Shown one piece after another: positions 1 to 8,041 of a stretch of 47,172 nucleotides of DNA. The stretch is taken from the NCBI GenBank assembly GCA_017961235.1, contig JAGCXQ010000002.1:1-47172 (forward strand). The letters run 5' to 3'. The DNA comes from Clostridiales bacterium (GTDB taxonomy: Bacteria; Bacillota; Clostridia; Saccharofermentanales; Saccharofermentanaceae). Numbering within the stretch: the stretch's first letter is position 1; every line of letters begins with the position of its first letter. The notes beneath the pieces were generated by a model. It was not told the DNA's origin. It saw only the letters and a program-made list of their open reading frames with translations, and did not search any database. Both the position numbers and the translations under genes were made by a program.

Positions 1-241
1 AAAAGCTGTTACAGATATCAAAGCCGGTAAGATCGAGTACCGTCTCGATAAGACAAACATCATCCACTGCCCGATCGGTAAGGTTTCCTTTGGTCAGGAG
101 AAGCTCGAAGAGAACTTCAAGACCATCATGGATGCGATCATCAAGGCAAAGCCTTCCGCTGCTAAGGGTCAGTATCTGAAGAACGTTTCCATCTGCTCTA
201 CGATGGGCCCGGGCATCCGCGTAAACGCTGCGAAGCTCTAA
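1..241 (+). CDS. rplA: 50S ribosomal protein L1, C-terminal part
   Basis: The first 79 codons readable here (frame starting at base 2) give the C-terminal end of ribosomal protein L1, which forms the L1 stalk of the large subunit and represses its own operon by binding its mRNA. The visible part includes a lysine-rich stretch and the typical L1 ending with [14 protein letters not shown] just before the TAA stop. The 5' part lies outside the window. The L10 leader and rplJ follow directly, which is the standard bacterial order rplK-rplA-rplJ-rplL. The identification rests on recognisable C-terminal sequence and synteny. Confidence 0.95.
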   Translation, partial: KAVTDIKAGKIEYRLDKTNIIHCPIGKVSFGQEKLEENFKTIMDAIIKAKPSAAKGQYLKNVSICSTMGPGIRVNAAKL

Positions 242-261
242 TCTAGAACGTTCAGGGGGCG

Positions 262-398
262 TATCCACTCCCTACTCGGAAAGTGCTTTTCCGGGATGGA
301 TATCCTAACTTAATAAAATATCCACTGCTGAAGACAGCGGGAGAGCGATCGTAAACGTTAAGTCGTCCCGCCGAGGTGAGGAACCGTATTGAGTACTT
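262..398 (+). ncRNA. Ribosomal protein L10 leader
   Basis: The 218-base gap between rplA and rplJ carries the conserved L10-leader pieces. These are CTGCTGAAGACAGCGGG at 324-340 and GTCCCGCCGAGGTGAGG at 363-379, which can pair through GCGGGA/TCCCGC. In Firmicutes this RNA binds L10(L12)4 and represses rplJL. An upstream hairpin, CGGAAA/TTTCCG around 278-293, has one GTGCTTTT word in its loop and 3' arm. The outer limits are approximate. Confidence 0.8.
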
Positions 399-399
399 G

Positions 400-430
400 A
401 TACCCCTCGCGACGCAGCGTGGGGTATTTT
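400..430 (+). terminator. Attenuator terminator before rplJ
   Basis: A stem TACCCC/GGGGTA with an inner CGC/GCG encloses a short loop and is followed by TTTTAG. It sits just after the L10-leader core and before the rplJ ribosome site, where an L10-controlled attenuator would be expected. The U-run is short, so termination is probably partial. This is inferred from base pairing only. Confidence 0.6.
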
Positions 431-459
431 AGTAATCAATATAAGGAGGTTAAAAGATC

Positions 460-1107
460 ATGCCAAGTGAAAAGATTTTGGAAGCAAAGAAGAAGATCGT
501 TGCTGATCTGGTAGCTGACTACAAAGAAGCACAGTCCTTTGTTTTCGTTGATGCTCGTGGTCTGACTGTTGAACAGGACACTGCTCTTCGTACAGAAATG
601 CGCAAGAACGGCGTTAACTACAAGGTAGTTAAGAACACGACACTGAATCTCGTCTTCAAGGAGCTCGGTATCGAAGGTCTGGACGAAATGTTCAAGGGCC
701 CGACAGCTGTTGCTTATTCCAAAGAAGATATGATGGCGCCTGCTAAGGTTAGCAAGAAGTTTGCTGATGATTTCGAGAAGCTCTCTATCAAGGGCGGAAT
801 CATCGAGGGCAAAGTTGCAACTGTTGCAGAGGTCGAGGCTCTCGCAGCTGTTCCGTCCAAGGATGTACTGCTCAGCCAGATCGTCTATGCATTGCTCTTC
901 CCTATTACAAAGCTCGCTATGCTCACCAAGGCTACTGCCGAAAAGCTCGAGTCTGAGGGTGGCGTAGCTGCTGCTCCGGCTGAGGAAGCTAAAGCAGAAG
1001 AGGCTCCGGCAGAAGCTGCTCCGGCAGAAGAAGCTAAGGCGGAAGAAGCTCCGGCAGAAGAGCCGGTTGCCGTTGCTGCAGAAGCAACAGAAACACCTGC
1101 TGAGTAA
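460..1107 (+). CDS. rplJ: 50S ribosomal protein L10
   Basis: This is L10, the base of the ribosomal stalk that carries L7/L12 dimers. The N-terminal part (residues 1 to about 165) is a normal L10, with the MPSEKILEAKKKIV start and the FVDARGLT and RNGVNYKVVKNTL-type motifs. At 215 residues it is longer than the usual 165-175. The extra 49 residues (167-215) are a low-complexity Ala/Glu/Pro tail with near-repeats of EEAKAEEAPAE. AAGGAGG at 443-449 fixes the start. The gene follows the L10 leader and attenuator and precedes rplL by 83 bases. The tail keeps the strong codon bias of the rest of the gene and shows no frameshift. Confidence 0.97.
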   Translation: MPSEKILEAKKKIVADLVADYKEAQSFVFVDARGLTVEQDTALRTEMRKNGVNYKVVKNTTLNLVFKELGIEGLDEMFKGPTAVAYSKEDMMAPAKVSKKFADDFEKLSIKGGIIEGKVATVAEVEALAAVPSKDVLLSQIVYALLFPITKLAMLTKATAEKLESEGGVAAAPAEEAKAEEAPAEAAPAEEAKAEEAPAEEPVAVAAEATETPAE

Positions 1108-1190
1108 TATCAGCGGCCGGGAAAAACACCCGGCGACCTACTAGTTATGCCGTAAGGCGCTTATGAAAAAAATAATGGAGGAATAATAAA

Positions 1191-1571
1191 ATGGCTAGTG
1201 AAAAAATTACTAAGCTTCTCGAAGAAATCAAGACACTGTCCGTTATGGAACTGTTCGAGCTCGAGAAGGGTATCGAAGAAGAATTTGGCGTATCTGCAGC
1301 TGCTGTAGCAGTTGCTGCTCCTGCTGCTGGCGGTGACGCTGGTGCCGGTGCTGCTGCTCAGACTGAGTTCACAGTTAACCTCAAGAGTGCTGGTGCTCAG
1401 AAGATCGCTGTTATCAAGGTTGTTCGTGAGCTCACAGGTCTCGGCCTGAAGGAAGCTAAGGAACTCGTTGACAACGCTCCGAAGCCGGTTAAAGAGAACG
1501 TTTCCAAGGAAGAGGCTGATGCAGCTGCTGCTAAGCTTCAGGAAGCTGGCGCTGAGGTTGAGATCAAGTAA
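1191..1571 (+). CDS. rplL: 50S ribosomal protein L7/L12
   Basis: This 126-residue protein is the stalk protein L7/L12 that recruits translation factors to the ribosome. It shows the N-terminal dimerisation helices ([20 protein letters not shown]), an Ala/Gly hinge around residues 35-55, and the C-terminal factor-binding domain with [20 protein letters not shown] and the final [14 protein letters not shown] end. GGAGGA at 1177-1182 precedes the ATG. Codon use is that of a very highly expressed gene. A strong terminator follows within 35 bases. Neither rpoB nor rpoC follows here, unlike many bacteria. Confidence 0.98.
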   Translation: MASEKITKLLEEIKTLSVMELFELEKGIEEEFGVSAAAVAVAAPAAGGDAGAGAAAQTEFTVNLKSAGAQKIAVIKVVRELTGLGLKEAKELVDNAPKPVKENVSKEEADAAAAKLQEAGAEVEIK

Positions 1572-1604
1572 GATCTTACGTTACGCGTAAAACAGGTTTT
1601 TCAA

Positions 1605-1645
1605 AAACCGCCGCTGATCTTTATGGTCGGCGGCGGTTTGCTTTT
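1605..1645 (+). terminator. Rho-independent terminator after rplL
   Basis: A perfect ten-base-pair stem AAACCGCCGC/GCGGCGGTTT closes a loop of about 15 bases and is followed by GCTTTT. It ends the rplA-J-L transcript. Confidence 0.88.
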
Positions 1646-1727
1646 GAAGACGTAGAGGCTTCCTCCTAGGTCTCAGGCGCGATTTGAAAAAATCTGATGA
1701 AATAGGATCCATGAATGAAGAAAATGC

Positions 1728-1756
1728 TTGACACCAAGCCGTTCTGCTGATACTAT
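1728..1756 (+). promoter_or_regulatory. Sigma-A promoter of the tRNA-Met/tRNA-Glu operon
   Basis: A consensus TTGACA (1728-1733) is 17 bases from TACTAT (1751-1756). It lies 28 bases before the first tRNA, so it is a good vegetative promoter for the tRNA pair. Confidence 0.8.
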
Positions 1757-1784
1757 TTAATGGCGTCAAAAAACGCGAGTAAAT

Positions 1785-1861
1785 GGCGGCATAGCTCAGT
1801 TGGCCAGAGCGTCCGGTTCATACCCGGCAGGTCGTAGGTTCAAATCCCACTGCCGCTACCA
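1785..1861 (+). tRNA. tRNA-Met (CAT), elongator type
   Basis: A 77-base cloverleaf with acceptor GGCGGCA/TGCCGCT, D-arm GCTCAGTTGGCCAGAGC, anticodon loop TTCATAC and T-loop GGTTCAAATCC, with CCA encoded. The first acceptor base pairs (G-U) instead of showing the C-A mismatch of initiators, and the anticodon stem lacks the three consecutive G-C pairs of tRNA-fMet. This makes it an elongator tRNA. Confidence 0.93.
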
Positions 1862-1867
1862 TTTCTC

Positions 1868-1942
1868 GGCCCGTTGGTCAAGCGGCTAAGACAACGCCCT
1901 TTCACGGCGTAGACAGGAGTTCGATTCTCCTACGGGTCACCA
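1868..1942 (+). tRNA. tRNA-Glu (TTC)
   Basis: A 75-base cloverleaf with acceptor GGCCCGT/ACGGGTC, anticodon loop CTTTCAC (TTC) and T-arm GGAGTTCGATTCTCC, with CCA encoded. It begins 6 bases after tRNA-Met, so the two are co-transcribed. Confidence 0.93.
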
Positions 1943-1950
1943 GAAATGAT

Positions 1951-1984
1951 TGCCTCGGAGCAGTAATGCTCCGGGGCATTTTAC
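1951..1984 (+). terminator. Terminator of the tRNA-Met/Glu operon
   Basis: The stem TGCC(T)CGGAGCA/TGCTCCG(G)GGCA has loop GTAA and is followed by TTTTA. It starts 9 bases after the tRNA-Glu CCA. Confidence 0.85.
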
Positions 1985-2003
1985 TTTCTTTCCATCTTCC
2001 AAT

Positions 2004-2030
2004 TTGACATTTTTCTCCGTATAATAAAAT
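2004..2030 (+). promoter_or_regulatory. Possible promoter of the GH9 gene
   Basis: TTGACA (2004-2009) is followed by an AT-rich block containing TATAAT (2020-2025) and TAAAAT (2025-2030). Only the second has a tolerable spacing, 15 bases, so the exact -10 is uncertain. The start codon is at 2092. Confidence 0.4.
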
Positions 2031-2091
2031 GTAGCGTCTGATGAGGACGCGATGGGGGTAAGAAAAAATTTCATATCTTGGAGGGAAACGT

Positions 2092-4419
2092 ATGAAAAAA
2101 ATCGTGGCAATGCTGCTTACGGTTTCTATGGTCGCCGGTATCGCGGTCGGCTGTAAGAAGTCGGACAGCAAGAAAGAAAGCACGACAGAGAGTACGGAAG
2201 CTACTCAATCCAGCGAATCGGCGACAGAAGCTTCCACAGAGGCTTCCGCTGAGCCGGAAGGCACAAAGCCGGCAGAGGATCCGGAAGCGGGAACCCGTAC
2301 GACCACAGAAGTCAAAGATGGCGCATATGCCATGGATGAGGCTTTTAACGATCCGAGCACATTTAAGTGGATGACCTACACCGAGTCTGGCGGTGATTGG
2401 GAAGTCGTCTGCGAGAATGGCGAGATGGTCGCAAAGATCAAGTCCACCGGCTCGAAGGAGTATTCCTGCCAGCTGTATTTTGATGGCGTATCGCTGATGA
2501 AAAATGCGAAGTATCAGCTTGATTTCGATATCAAGAGCGATGCTCCGAGAACATATGAGTGGAGATTCCAGCTTAACGGCGGTGACTATCATGCGTATGC
2601 CGGTGAGCAGCACGTGGAGCTGGGCACTTCCTGGACACATGTAACGAAGGAATTCGTCATGGAGGAAAAGAGCGACCCGTCCCCGAGATTCTGCTTTAAT
2701 GTAGGTAACGACGGCTCCATCAAGGACGCGCATAACATCTATATCGACAATGTCACACTCGTGATCCTCGACTGTTCGAAGGCAGAAAAAGTCGATAACG
2801 GACCGGCACTGAATCCTGTTTCTATCAACCAGACAGGTTATCAGCCGAAAGATCCGAAGACAGTATTTGTCGATGGTACGATGAGTAAGACCTTCCAGAT
2901 CGTAGATGCAAAGACATTTGATATCGTTTACGAAGGCGAGCTTACAGCGCCTTATGCCTGCGCCGGCGCCGGCAGCGATATCGTATCCGGTGATTTCTCG
3001 GATTTCGACAAGCCGGGAACATACTTCATCCGTACATCTTCTTCCGGAAGCTCCTATAAGTTTGAGATCGCGGACAATGTCTATGACGATGCACTGAAGG
3101 CTTCCATCCTGATGCTCTATACGCAGCGCTGCGGCACGGAAGTAAAGGCAGACATCGGTGAGGCATATGCGGATTATACACATCCGGCATGCCACATGGA
3201 GCAGGCAAAGATCTATGGTACAGATAAGATGATCGATGTCAGCGGCGGCTGGCATGATGCCGGTGACTACGGTCGTTATGTGGTTCCGGGTGCGAAGACC
3301 ATCGCTGACCTTTTTATGACCTATCAGGATACAGGCTACAAGGCGGACGATCTGGGTATCCCGGAGAGTGGCAACGGCGTGCCGGATATCCTCGATGAGG
3401 CCAGATATGAGCTCGAGTGGATGTTCAAGATGCAGGCAGAAGACGGCGGCGTGTACCATAAGGTAACCTGCGACAACTTCCCGGCAACGGTTATGCCGGA
3501 AGAAGAGACCAACCAGCTCCTGGTTCTTCCGGTCTCCACTACGGCGACAGGTGATTTTGCCGCGGTAATGGCAAAAGCATCCATCATCTTCAAGGATATC
3601 GATAAGGATTTCGCAGATAAGTGCCTCGAGGCTTCCAAGAAAGCATATGCGTACATGGAGGCAAATGCGGCAGCTGATACGACCGGATTCCTGAATCCTT
3701 CTGACGTTTCCACTGGTGAGTATCCGGATCCTGTAAACAAGGACGAATTCTTCTGGGCAGCTGTTGAACTGTATCTGGCAACCGGCGAAGAGTCCTATCT
3801 TGCTAAGGCAAAAGAACTCTACTCCGATTCTATGGAGCTCGGCCTCGGCTGGATCGAGATGGCACTTTATGGTGTTCACGCTTACCTGCGTACAGATACA
3901 TCCTTCACTAAGGATGCGGAATTTACCGAGAAACTGAAGACCCGTGTCGTCGATCAGGCGAAGGCGGATCTGGAGAAGGCGAAGAAGGACGGCTACTACA
4001 ATGCAATGGGTACGAACTATCCGTGGGGCAGTAACCTGACTGTTTCGAACAACGGTATCCTCTATAACCTGGCATATCTTGTTTCCAATGATAAGGAACT
4101 GAAGGATCTTTCTTCCTATCAGGTCGATTACATCATGGGCATGAACGTCTGCGGCTACAGCTTCCTTACCGGATTCGGCACGAATGCGGCAGAGCACCCG
4201 CACCACAGACCTTCCCAGGCGAAGGGCAAAGCGGTTCCGGGCATGGTCGTCGGCGGACCGAATGGTGAGCCGGCAGATCCGTATGCGATCTCCGTTCTTT
4301 CCGGAAAAGCACCTGCACGCTGCTACTGCGATAACGATACCGCTTACTCGATCAACGAGGTAGCGATCTACTGGAACTCTCCGTTCATCTACATCCTGGC
4401 AGCAAAAGCCGCGAAGTAA
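2092..4419 (+). CDS. Glycoside hydrolase family 9 endoglucanase, lipoprotein
   Basis: This 775-residue secreted cellulase is probably anchored to the membrane outer face. A lipoprotein signal ends at C21 (GIAVGC) and is followed by a Ser/Thr/Glu linker to about residue 70. Residues 75-225 look like a CBM4/9-type carbohydrate-binding module, with jelly-roll-like text such as YQLDFDIKSD and NIYIDNVTLVI. Residues 235-325 form the Ig-like domain typical of GH9 (NQTGYQPKDPKTVFV). The rest is the GH9 catalytic domain. Catalytic motifs are intact: GGWHDAGDYGRY with D389 and D392, HPHHRPS at 702-708, and DNDTAYSINE with the acid E756. It presumably cuts beta-1,4-glucan chains. The ribosome site is GGAGGG just upstream. 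It stands alone, flanked by terminators. CBM subfamily and exact substrate are inferred. Confidence 0.92.
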   Translation: MKKIVAMLLTVSMVAGIAVGCKKSDSKKESTTESTEATQSSESATEASTEASAEPEGTKPAEDPEAGTRTTTEVKDGAYAMDEAFNDPSTFKWMTYTESGGDWEVVCENGEMVAKIKSTGSKEYSCQLYFDGVSLMKNAKYQLDFDIKSDAPRTYEWRFQLNGGDYHAYAGEQHVELGTSWTHVTKEFVMEEKSDPSPRFCFNVGNDGSIKDAHNIYIDNVTLVILDCSKAEKVDNGPALNPVSINQTGYQPKDPKTVFVDGTMSKTFQIVDAKTFDIVYEGELTAPYACAGAGSDIVSGDFSDFDKPGTYFIRTSSSGSSYKFEIADNVYDDALKASILMLYTQRCGTEVKADIGEAYADYTHPACHMEQAKIYGTDKMIDVSGGWHDAGDYGRYVVPGAKTIADLFMTYQDTGYKADDLGIPESGNGVPDILDEARYELEWMFKMQAEDGGVYHKVTCDNFPATVMPEEETNQLLVLPVSTTATGDFAAVMAKASIIFKDIDKDFADKCLEASKKAYAYMEANAAADTTGFLNPSDVSTGEYPDPVNKDEFFWAAVELYLATGEESYLAKAKELYSDSMELGLGWIEMALYGVHAYLRTDTSFTKDAEFTEKLKTRVVDQAKADLEKAKKDGYYNAMGTNYPWGSNLTVSNNGILYNLAYLVSNDKELKDLSSYQVDYIMGMNVCGYSFLTGFGTNAAEHPHHRPSQAKGKAVPGMVVGGPNGEPADPYAISVLSGKAPARCYCDNDTAYSINEVAIYWNSPFIYILAAKAAK

Positions 4420-4447
4420 TAATTCGTAAAAATTTTTGAATCCATTT

Positions 4448-4491
4448 GGTGCCCCTTGTTTTCTTTGTTGAGAACGAGGGGCACCGTTGTT
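4448..4491 (+). terminator. Terminator after GH9 gene
   Basis: A long hairpin with GGTGCCCCT/AGGGGCACC and an inner GTTTTC/GAGAAC pairing is followed by the weak U-run GTTGTT. It overlaps the promoter of the next gene. Confidence 0.75.
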
Positions 4492-4496
4492 ATAAT
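4468..4496 (+). promoter_or_regulatory. Promoter of the HD-GYP gene
   Basis: TTGAGA (4468-4473), a 17-base spacer and TATAAT (4491-4496), with an upstream TG making an extended -10. It is embedded in the 3' half of the preceding terminator hairpin. Confidence 0.6.
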
Positions 4497-4559
4497 GAGG
4501 ATATAGTATCAGAAGTCTTACCAAAAAGATCGATGTTATCGATATGGGGGTAGAGGGGT

Positions 4560-6689
4560 ATGACTGAGAATATTGCACAACGGCGGCAGATCACCGTAAG
4601 AAGGCTGCTCGAGCTGATCCTGGTCTGCGTGATCGGTATTGCCGTAAATCTTTTGCTGTCGTCCATGAGTACGAAGCTTCAGCTTCCGTTCTATCTGGAT
4701 TCCGTCGGCACGATCTTCGCTGCGGCGGTCGGAGGCACACTTCCCGGCGTCCTCGTCGGACTGGTTACCAATCTTTTGAAATCCATATCTGATCTGCCAT
4801 CGATCTATTACGGCACGTTAAATGTCATGATCGCTGTGGCGGTAGCGAGCTTCACATGGGACCGCTCGAAGAAGCGGATCCTTATCCCGCTGATCCTCAC
4901 GCTGGCATTTATCGGCGGTGTCCTCGGATCGATCCTGACGTGGGTCCTCTTCGGCTTTGCCGGTGAGGGCATAAGTGCCGATCTGGCCAAATGGATCTAC
5001 GATCATCTTCTCAGCAGCCGGTTCCTGTCGCAGGTAACAGCGGACTTCTGTATTGACTTGGGAGATAAAGCGATCTCCGTCGTACTTGCTTTCCTGGGAC
5101 TGATGCTCGTTCCGAAGAAAGTCATGTCCGATCTTCATATCCACGGCTGGCGCCAGAAACCGCTGAGTTTCCTCGAACTTCGGGCGATCAACAAGACCTC
5201 GGTCAGACAGATCTCCCTTCGGACAAAGCTGATCCTTCTGGTATCCGGCGCGGTGACGGTCATCGCAGTGGTATCGATCGCAATCGGATACTATCTGTTT
5301 AGAGAGACCACCATCAAGGACCATACGGAATTTGCCAGAGGTATCGTCAAATACCAGAAAGACTGCATCGATCCGGATAGAATAGAAGCCTATCTGGCGC
5401 AGGGCGAAAATGCACCGGGATATAAAGAGACACAGGAGCAGCTCCGCCTGACCTTTATCAGCTCGGAGAATATCCGGTTCATGTATGTCTATCAGGTGAA
5501 AGAAGACGGATGTCATGTCGTCTTTGATATGGATACGGAAGATGTCAAGGCGGATAAGGTCGGATCCGTCATCCGGTATCCGGAGGATATAAAGAAGAAT
5601 ATCAGTGCTTTTCTAAAGGGAGAGGAAGTCGAACCAACGATCAGCAACGACAGCCGTTTCGGATGGGTGCTGTCGATCTATGAACCGATCTTTGCAAGTG
5701 ACGGAAGGTGTGTCGCTTATTCCTGCGTGGATATCTCGATGAATCAGCTTTACGACCTGACGCATGCCTATCTTGCCAAGGAGATCTCGCTGTTCCTTGG
5801 TATCTTCATCATGGTGCTCTGCCTGGTCGTATGGCTGGCGGACTACCACATCATCTATCCGCTCAACTCGATGTCCCACGGAGCAAGTTCTTTTGTATAT
5901 ACATCGACGGACGAGAGAAATAAGAGTGTCGAAAGGATCAAGTCGCTCGATATCCATACGGGTGATGAGATCGAGAATCTCTACTACGCATACGCGCATA
6001 CGACGGAAGAGAGTATGCAGTATCTGTCGGATATCAGGAAGAAATCGAAGCAGATCGAAAAGCTCCAGGGCGGACTTCTCATGGTCCTCGCGGATATCAT
6101 CGAGAGCCGTGACAAGTGCACGGGCGACCATATCCGGAAGACCGCGGAATACTCGAGAATCATTCTGAAAAAGCTCCGGGAGAAGGGTGAGTTCAAGGAT
6201 ATCCTGACCGATGAATACATCAATAACGTGGTCCGCGCCGCACCGCTTCATGATATCGGCAAGATCAACATCCCGGATGCGATCCTGAATAAGGATTCGC
6301 GCCTGACGGACGAGGAATACGAAATCATGAAGGGCCATGCGTATGCCGGATACGAGATCATCGAGAAGGCGATCGCGAACCTTGAGGACAGCGGCTATCT
6401 CGAGCAGGCCAAGCAGATGGCGCACTATCACCACGAGAAGTGGGACGGTTCCGGTTATCCGGATCATCTGACGGGTGAGAATATCCCGCTGTCGGCACGC
6501 GTCATGGCGGTCGCGGATGTATTTGACGCGCTTTTGTCCAAGAGAAGTTACAAGGAACCGTTCACCTTTGAAAAGGCGAAATCGATCATCATCGAAGGTT
6601 CCGGCAAGCACTTCGATCCGAAGGTCGTGGAGGCCTTTGTCGAGGCGGAAGAGGAGATCCACGAAATCAGTAAGAAGTTCTATAAGTGA
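4560..6689 (+). CDS. Membrane sensor protein with HD-GYP phosphodiesterase domain
   Basis: This 709-residue signalling protein probably degrades cyclic di-GMP or a related cyclic dinucleotide. Residues 10-190 are very hydrophobic with several membrane spans, including LPFYLDSVGTIFAAAVGG. They resemble the membrane fold of ECF-transporter S components seen as sensor modules. A further span at about 225-245 leads to an extracellular sensor region (about 250-400, Cache/PAS-like by position). Another span at about 410-430 is followed by a HAMP-like linker and a helical stretch. The C-terminal HD-GYP domain is intact, with H564-D565 in HDIGK and HHEKWDGSGYP starting at H624. The gene has its own promoter and no obvious cyclase partner nearby. 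The domain limits of the sensor are inferred from hydropathy. Confidence 0.88.
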   Translation: MTENIAQRRQITVRRLLELILVCVIGIAVNLLLSSMSTKLQLPFYLDSVGTIFAAAVGGTLPGVLVGLVTNLLKSISDLPSIYYGTLNVMIAVAVASFTWDRSKKRILIPLILTLAFIGGVLGSILTWVLFGFAGEGISADLAKWIYDHLLSSRFLSQVTADFCIDLGDKAISVVLAFLGLMLVPKKVMSDLHIHGWRQKPLSFLELRAINKTSVRQISLRTKLILLVSGAVTVIAVVSIAIGYYLFRETTIKDHTEFARGIVKYQKDCIDPDRIEAYLAQGENAPGYKETQEQLRLTFISSENIRFMYVYQVKEDGCHVVFDMDTEDVKADKVGSVIRYPEDIKKNISAFLKGEEVEPTISNDSRFGWVLSIYEPIFASDGRCVAYSCVDISMNQLYDLTHAYLAKEISLFLGIFIMVLCLVVWLADYHIIYPLNSMSHGASSFVYTSTDERNKSVERIKSLDIHTGDEIENLYYAYAHTTEESMQYLSDIRKKSKQIEKLQGGLLMVLADIIESRDKCTGDHIRKTAEYSRIILKKLREKGEFKDILTDEYINNVVRAAPLHDIGKINIPDAILNKDSRLTDEEYEIMKGHAYAGYEIIEKAIANLEDSGYLEQAKQMAHYHHEKWDGSGYPDHLTGENIPLSARVMAVADVFDALLSKRSYKEPFTFEKAKSIIIEGSGKHFDPKVVEAFVEAEEEIHEISKKFYK

Positions 6690-6739
6690 TCTTACGTCTT
6701 ATTTTGCGAAAAGCACTTCTTCAGGCAGCTTCGCGCTTG

Positions 6740-6748
6740 TGTTATTCT
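6740..6748 (+). promoter_or_regulatory. Possible extended -10 promoter of the lipoprotein gene
   Basis: TG-T-TATTCT lies 38 bases before the ATG at 6786. No good -35 is visible, so this is tentative. Confidence 0.35.
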
Positions 6749-6785
6749 GTTGGAAGATTGGAAAAAGAGAAGGGAAACGGAAATT

Positions 6786-7919
6786 ATGAAAAAGAAAGTG
6801 ATGGCGCTCCTCATGGCGCTTGCGCTGACGGCGTCTCTGTGCGCCTGCAGCAAGGGAAAGACAAAAGAACCGGAAACGAAGAAGCCGAAGCAGACGACGG
6901 AAGAAACAGAGGATGATGAGACGGAGGACAGCTCCGATCCTTCTGATACGAGTGCGGATGCGACCTCGGATACTGCATCGGACGTGACCACAGGAACAAC
7001 TTCAGCTGATGATTTCGACGGGCAGACCAGCGTGAATGCGGTCATCAAGGATCTCGAGGATCACGGTTTCATGGTCGAGAAAAACTCCACTAAAGTGTAT
7101 GCGCAGAGCCTCGAAGGCTATCTGAAGGGCTTTGACGCGGAATCCTCCGACGGCTCCGAGCACTACTGCTACCGCGTGTATGACAGTAAGGCCAAGATCG
7201 ATGAGCTTGATTCGCAGGGACTTCCTTTTGATACGAACGGACGGGTCCGCATCAATTTCGGAGATGTCATCTGGCACTACGCGGACGATAAGACTAACGG
7301 CGTATTCGAGTATATCGTCATGAACCCGAAGACATTCCAGGTCCTCTACTATAAGGGAACGACGGACAAGGGATCCCGCTCGAACTGCTATGCCTTTGAG
7401 GTGGGACTTATCCCGGAGAACGCAGTCACGGTTCCGTTTGAAGAAGATCCGGAGTATCCGGATGGCAAGGGTCTGACGCGTGTTCCGGAGGATGTCCCGC
7501 AGATCGACCTTAAGAACGATAAGGCGGCCGCGATGCTGGACGATATCTATCGTGACGGCAATGTCGTGATCGCGCTTCCCGCCATGGGCATGGACATGCC
7601 GGGATTCACGACGAAGTCGAAAGGCTTCATGGTCTTAGGCGGCTCCGGTAAATACGCGAACGAGATGATCATCTACGAAGAGGCGAACACGCCGGATACG
7701 GACGGATCATTCCAGCAGATCAAGCAGGGCCTGATCGATGATGGTAAGGACTTCATCTTCGAGCAGAAGGGCACCTGTCAGGTCGCGATCAGGAAGGAGG
7801 GCGACTCGGCCTCTGCGGTCATCTTCGATCTGGAGACCGGCTATTATCTCGAACTGATCGTCGCATCCGAAGAGCGGGTCCTGGAACTTGCGGAAGCCTT
7901 CGGGATCGATATCGGATAA
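6786..7919 (+). CDS. Uncharacterised lipoprotein with acidic linker
   Basis: A 377-residue predicted lipoprotein. The signal peptide has the lipobox LCAC with C21 as the lipid-bearing residue. An in-frame ATG 36 bases upstream would bury the signal peptide, so I chose the ATG after GAGAAGGG. Residues 25-75 are a charged Thr/Glu/Asp/Ser linker. The remainder has two stretches that may be related domains, about 80-220 and about 240-377. Each mixes beta-rich text with a helix near its start (VNAVIKDLEDHGF; QIKQGLIDDGKDFIF). I do not recognise a family or a catalytic motif. It lies between a signalling gene and the cobalamin uptake operon but has its own promoter and a hairpin on its stop codon. 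Confidence 0.8.
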   Translation: MKKKVMALLMALALTASLCACSKGKTKEPETKKPKQTTEETEDDETEDSSDPSDTSADATSDTASDVTTGTTSADDFDGQTSVNAVIKDLEDHGFMVEKNSTKVYAQSLEGYLKGFDAESSDGSEHYCYRVYDSKAKIDELDSQGLPFDTNGRVRINFGDVIWHYADDKTNGVFEYIVMNPKTFQVLYYKGTTDKGSRSNCYAFEVGLIPENAVTVPFEEDPEYPDGKGLTRVPEDVPQIDLKNDKAAAMLDDIYRDGNVVIALPAMGMDMPGFTTKSKGFMVLGGSGKYANEMIIYEEANTPDTDGSFQQIKQGLIDDGKDFIFEQKGTCQVAIRKEGDSASAVIFDLETGYYLELIVASEERVLELAEAFGIDIG

Positions 7920-7944
7920 GTGCTTTTCGAACTGGAAAAGCACT
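7918..7944 (+). terminator. Hairpin from an inverted pair of AGTGCTTTT words
   Basis: AGTGCTTTT and its exact reverse complement AAAAGCACT are separated by the 8-base loop CGAACTGG, giving a 9-bp perfect stem. The left arm starts inside the TAA stop codon. There is no long U-run after it, so termination efficiency is uncertain. It separates the lipoprotein gene from the btu riboswitch. Confidence 0.6.
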
Positions 7945-8004
7945 CTTCGAACTTGTTTATCCTTCGCGAATAAAGTTTGTGAAATGTGCCGAAGAACGCT
8001 CTCT

Positions 8005-8032
8005 TTGTAAAAGGGAGCGGTTTCTGTATAAT
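8005..8032 (+). promoter_or_regulatory. Promoter of the cobalamin riboswitch-btu operon
   Basis: TTGTAA (8005-8010), a 16-base spacer and TATAAT (8027-8032). Transcription would begin about 8039, at the start of the riboswitch. Confidence 0.75.
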
Positions 8033-8041
8033 GTGGATATA

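Noticed and set aside
2071..4578. An 835-codon open frame on the minus strand opposite the cellulase
   Set aside because: It lies antisense to an intact GH9 gene with all catalytic motifs, its translation is low-complexity Ile/Arg/Cys-rich text with no family, and it is a by-product of the codon bias of the plus strand.
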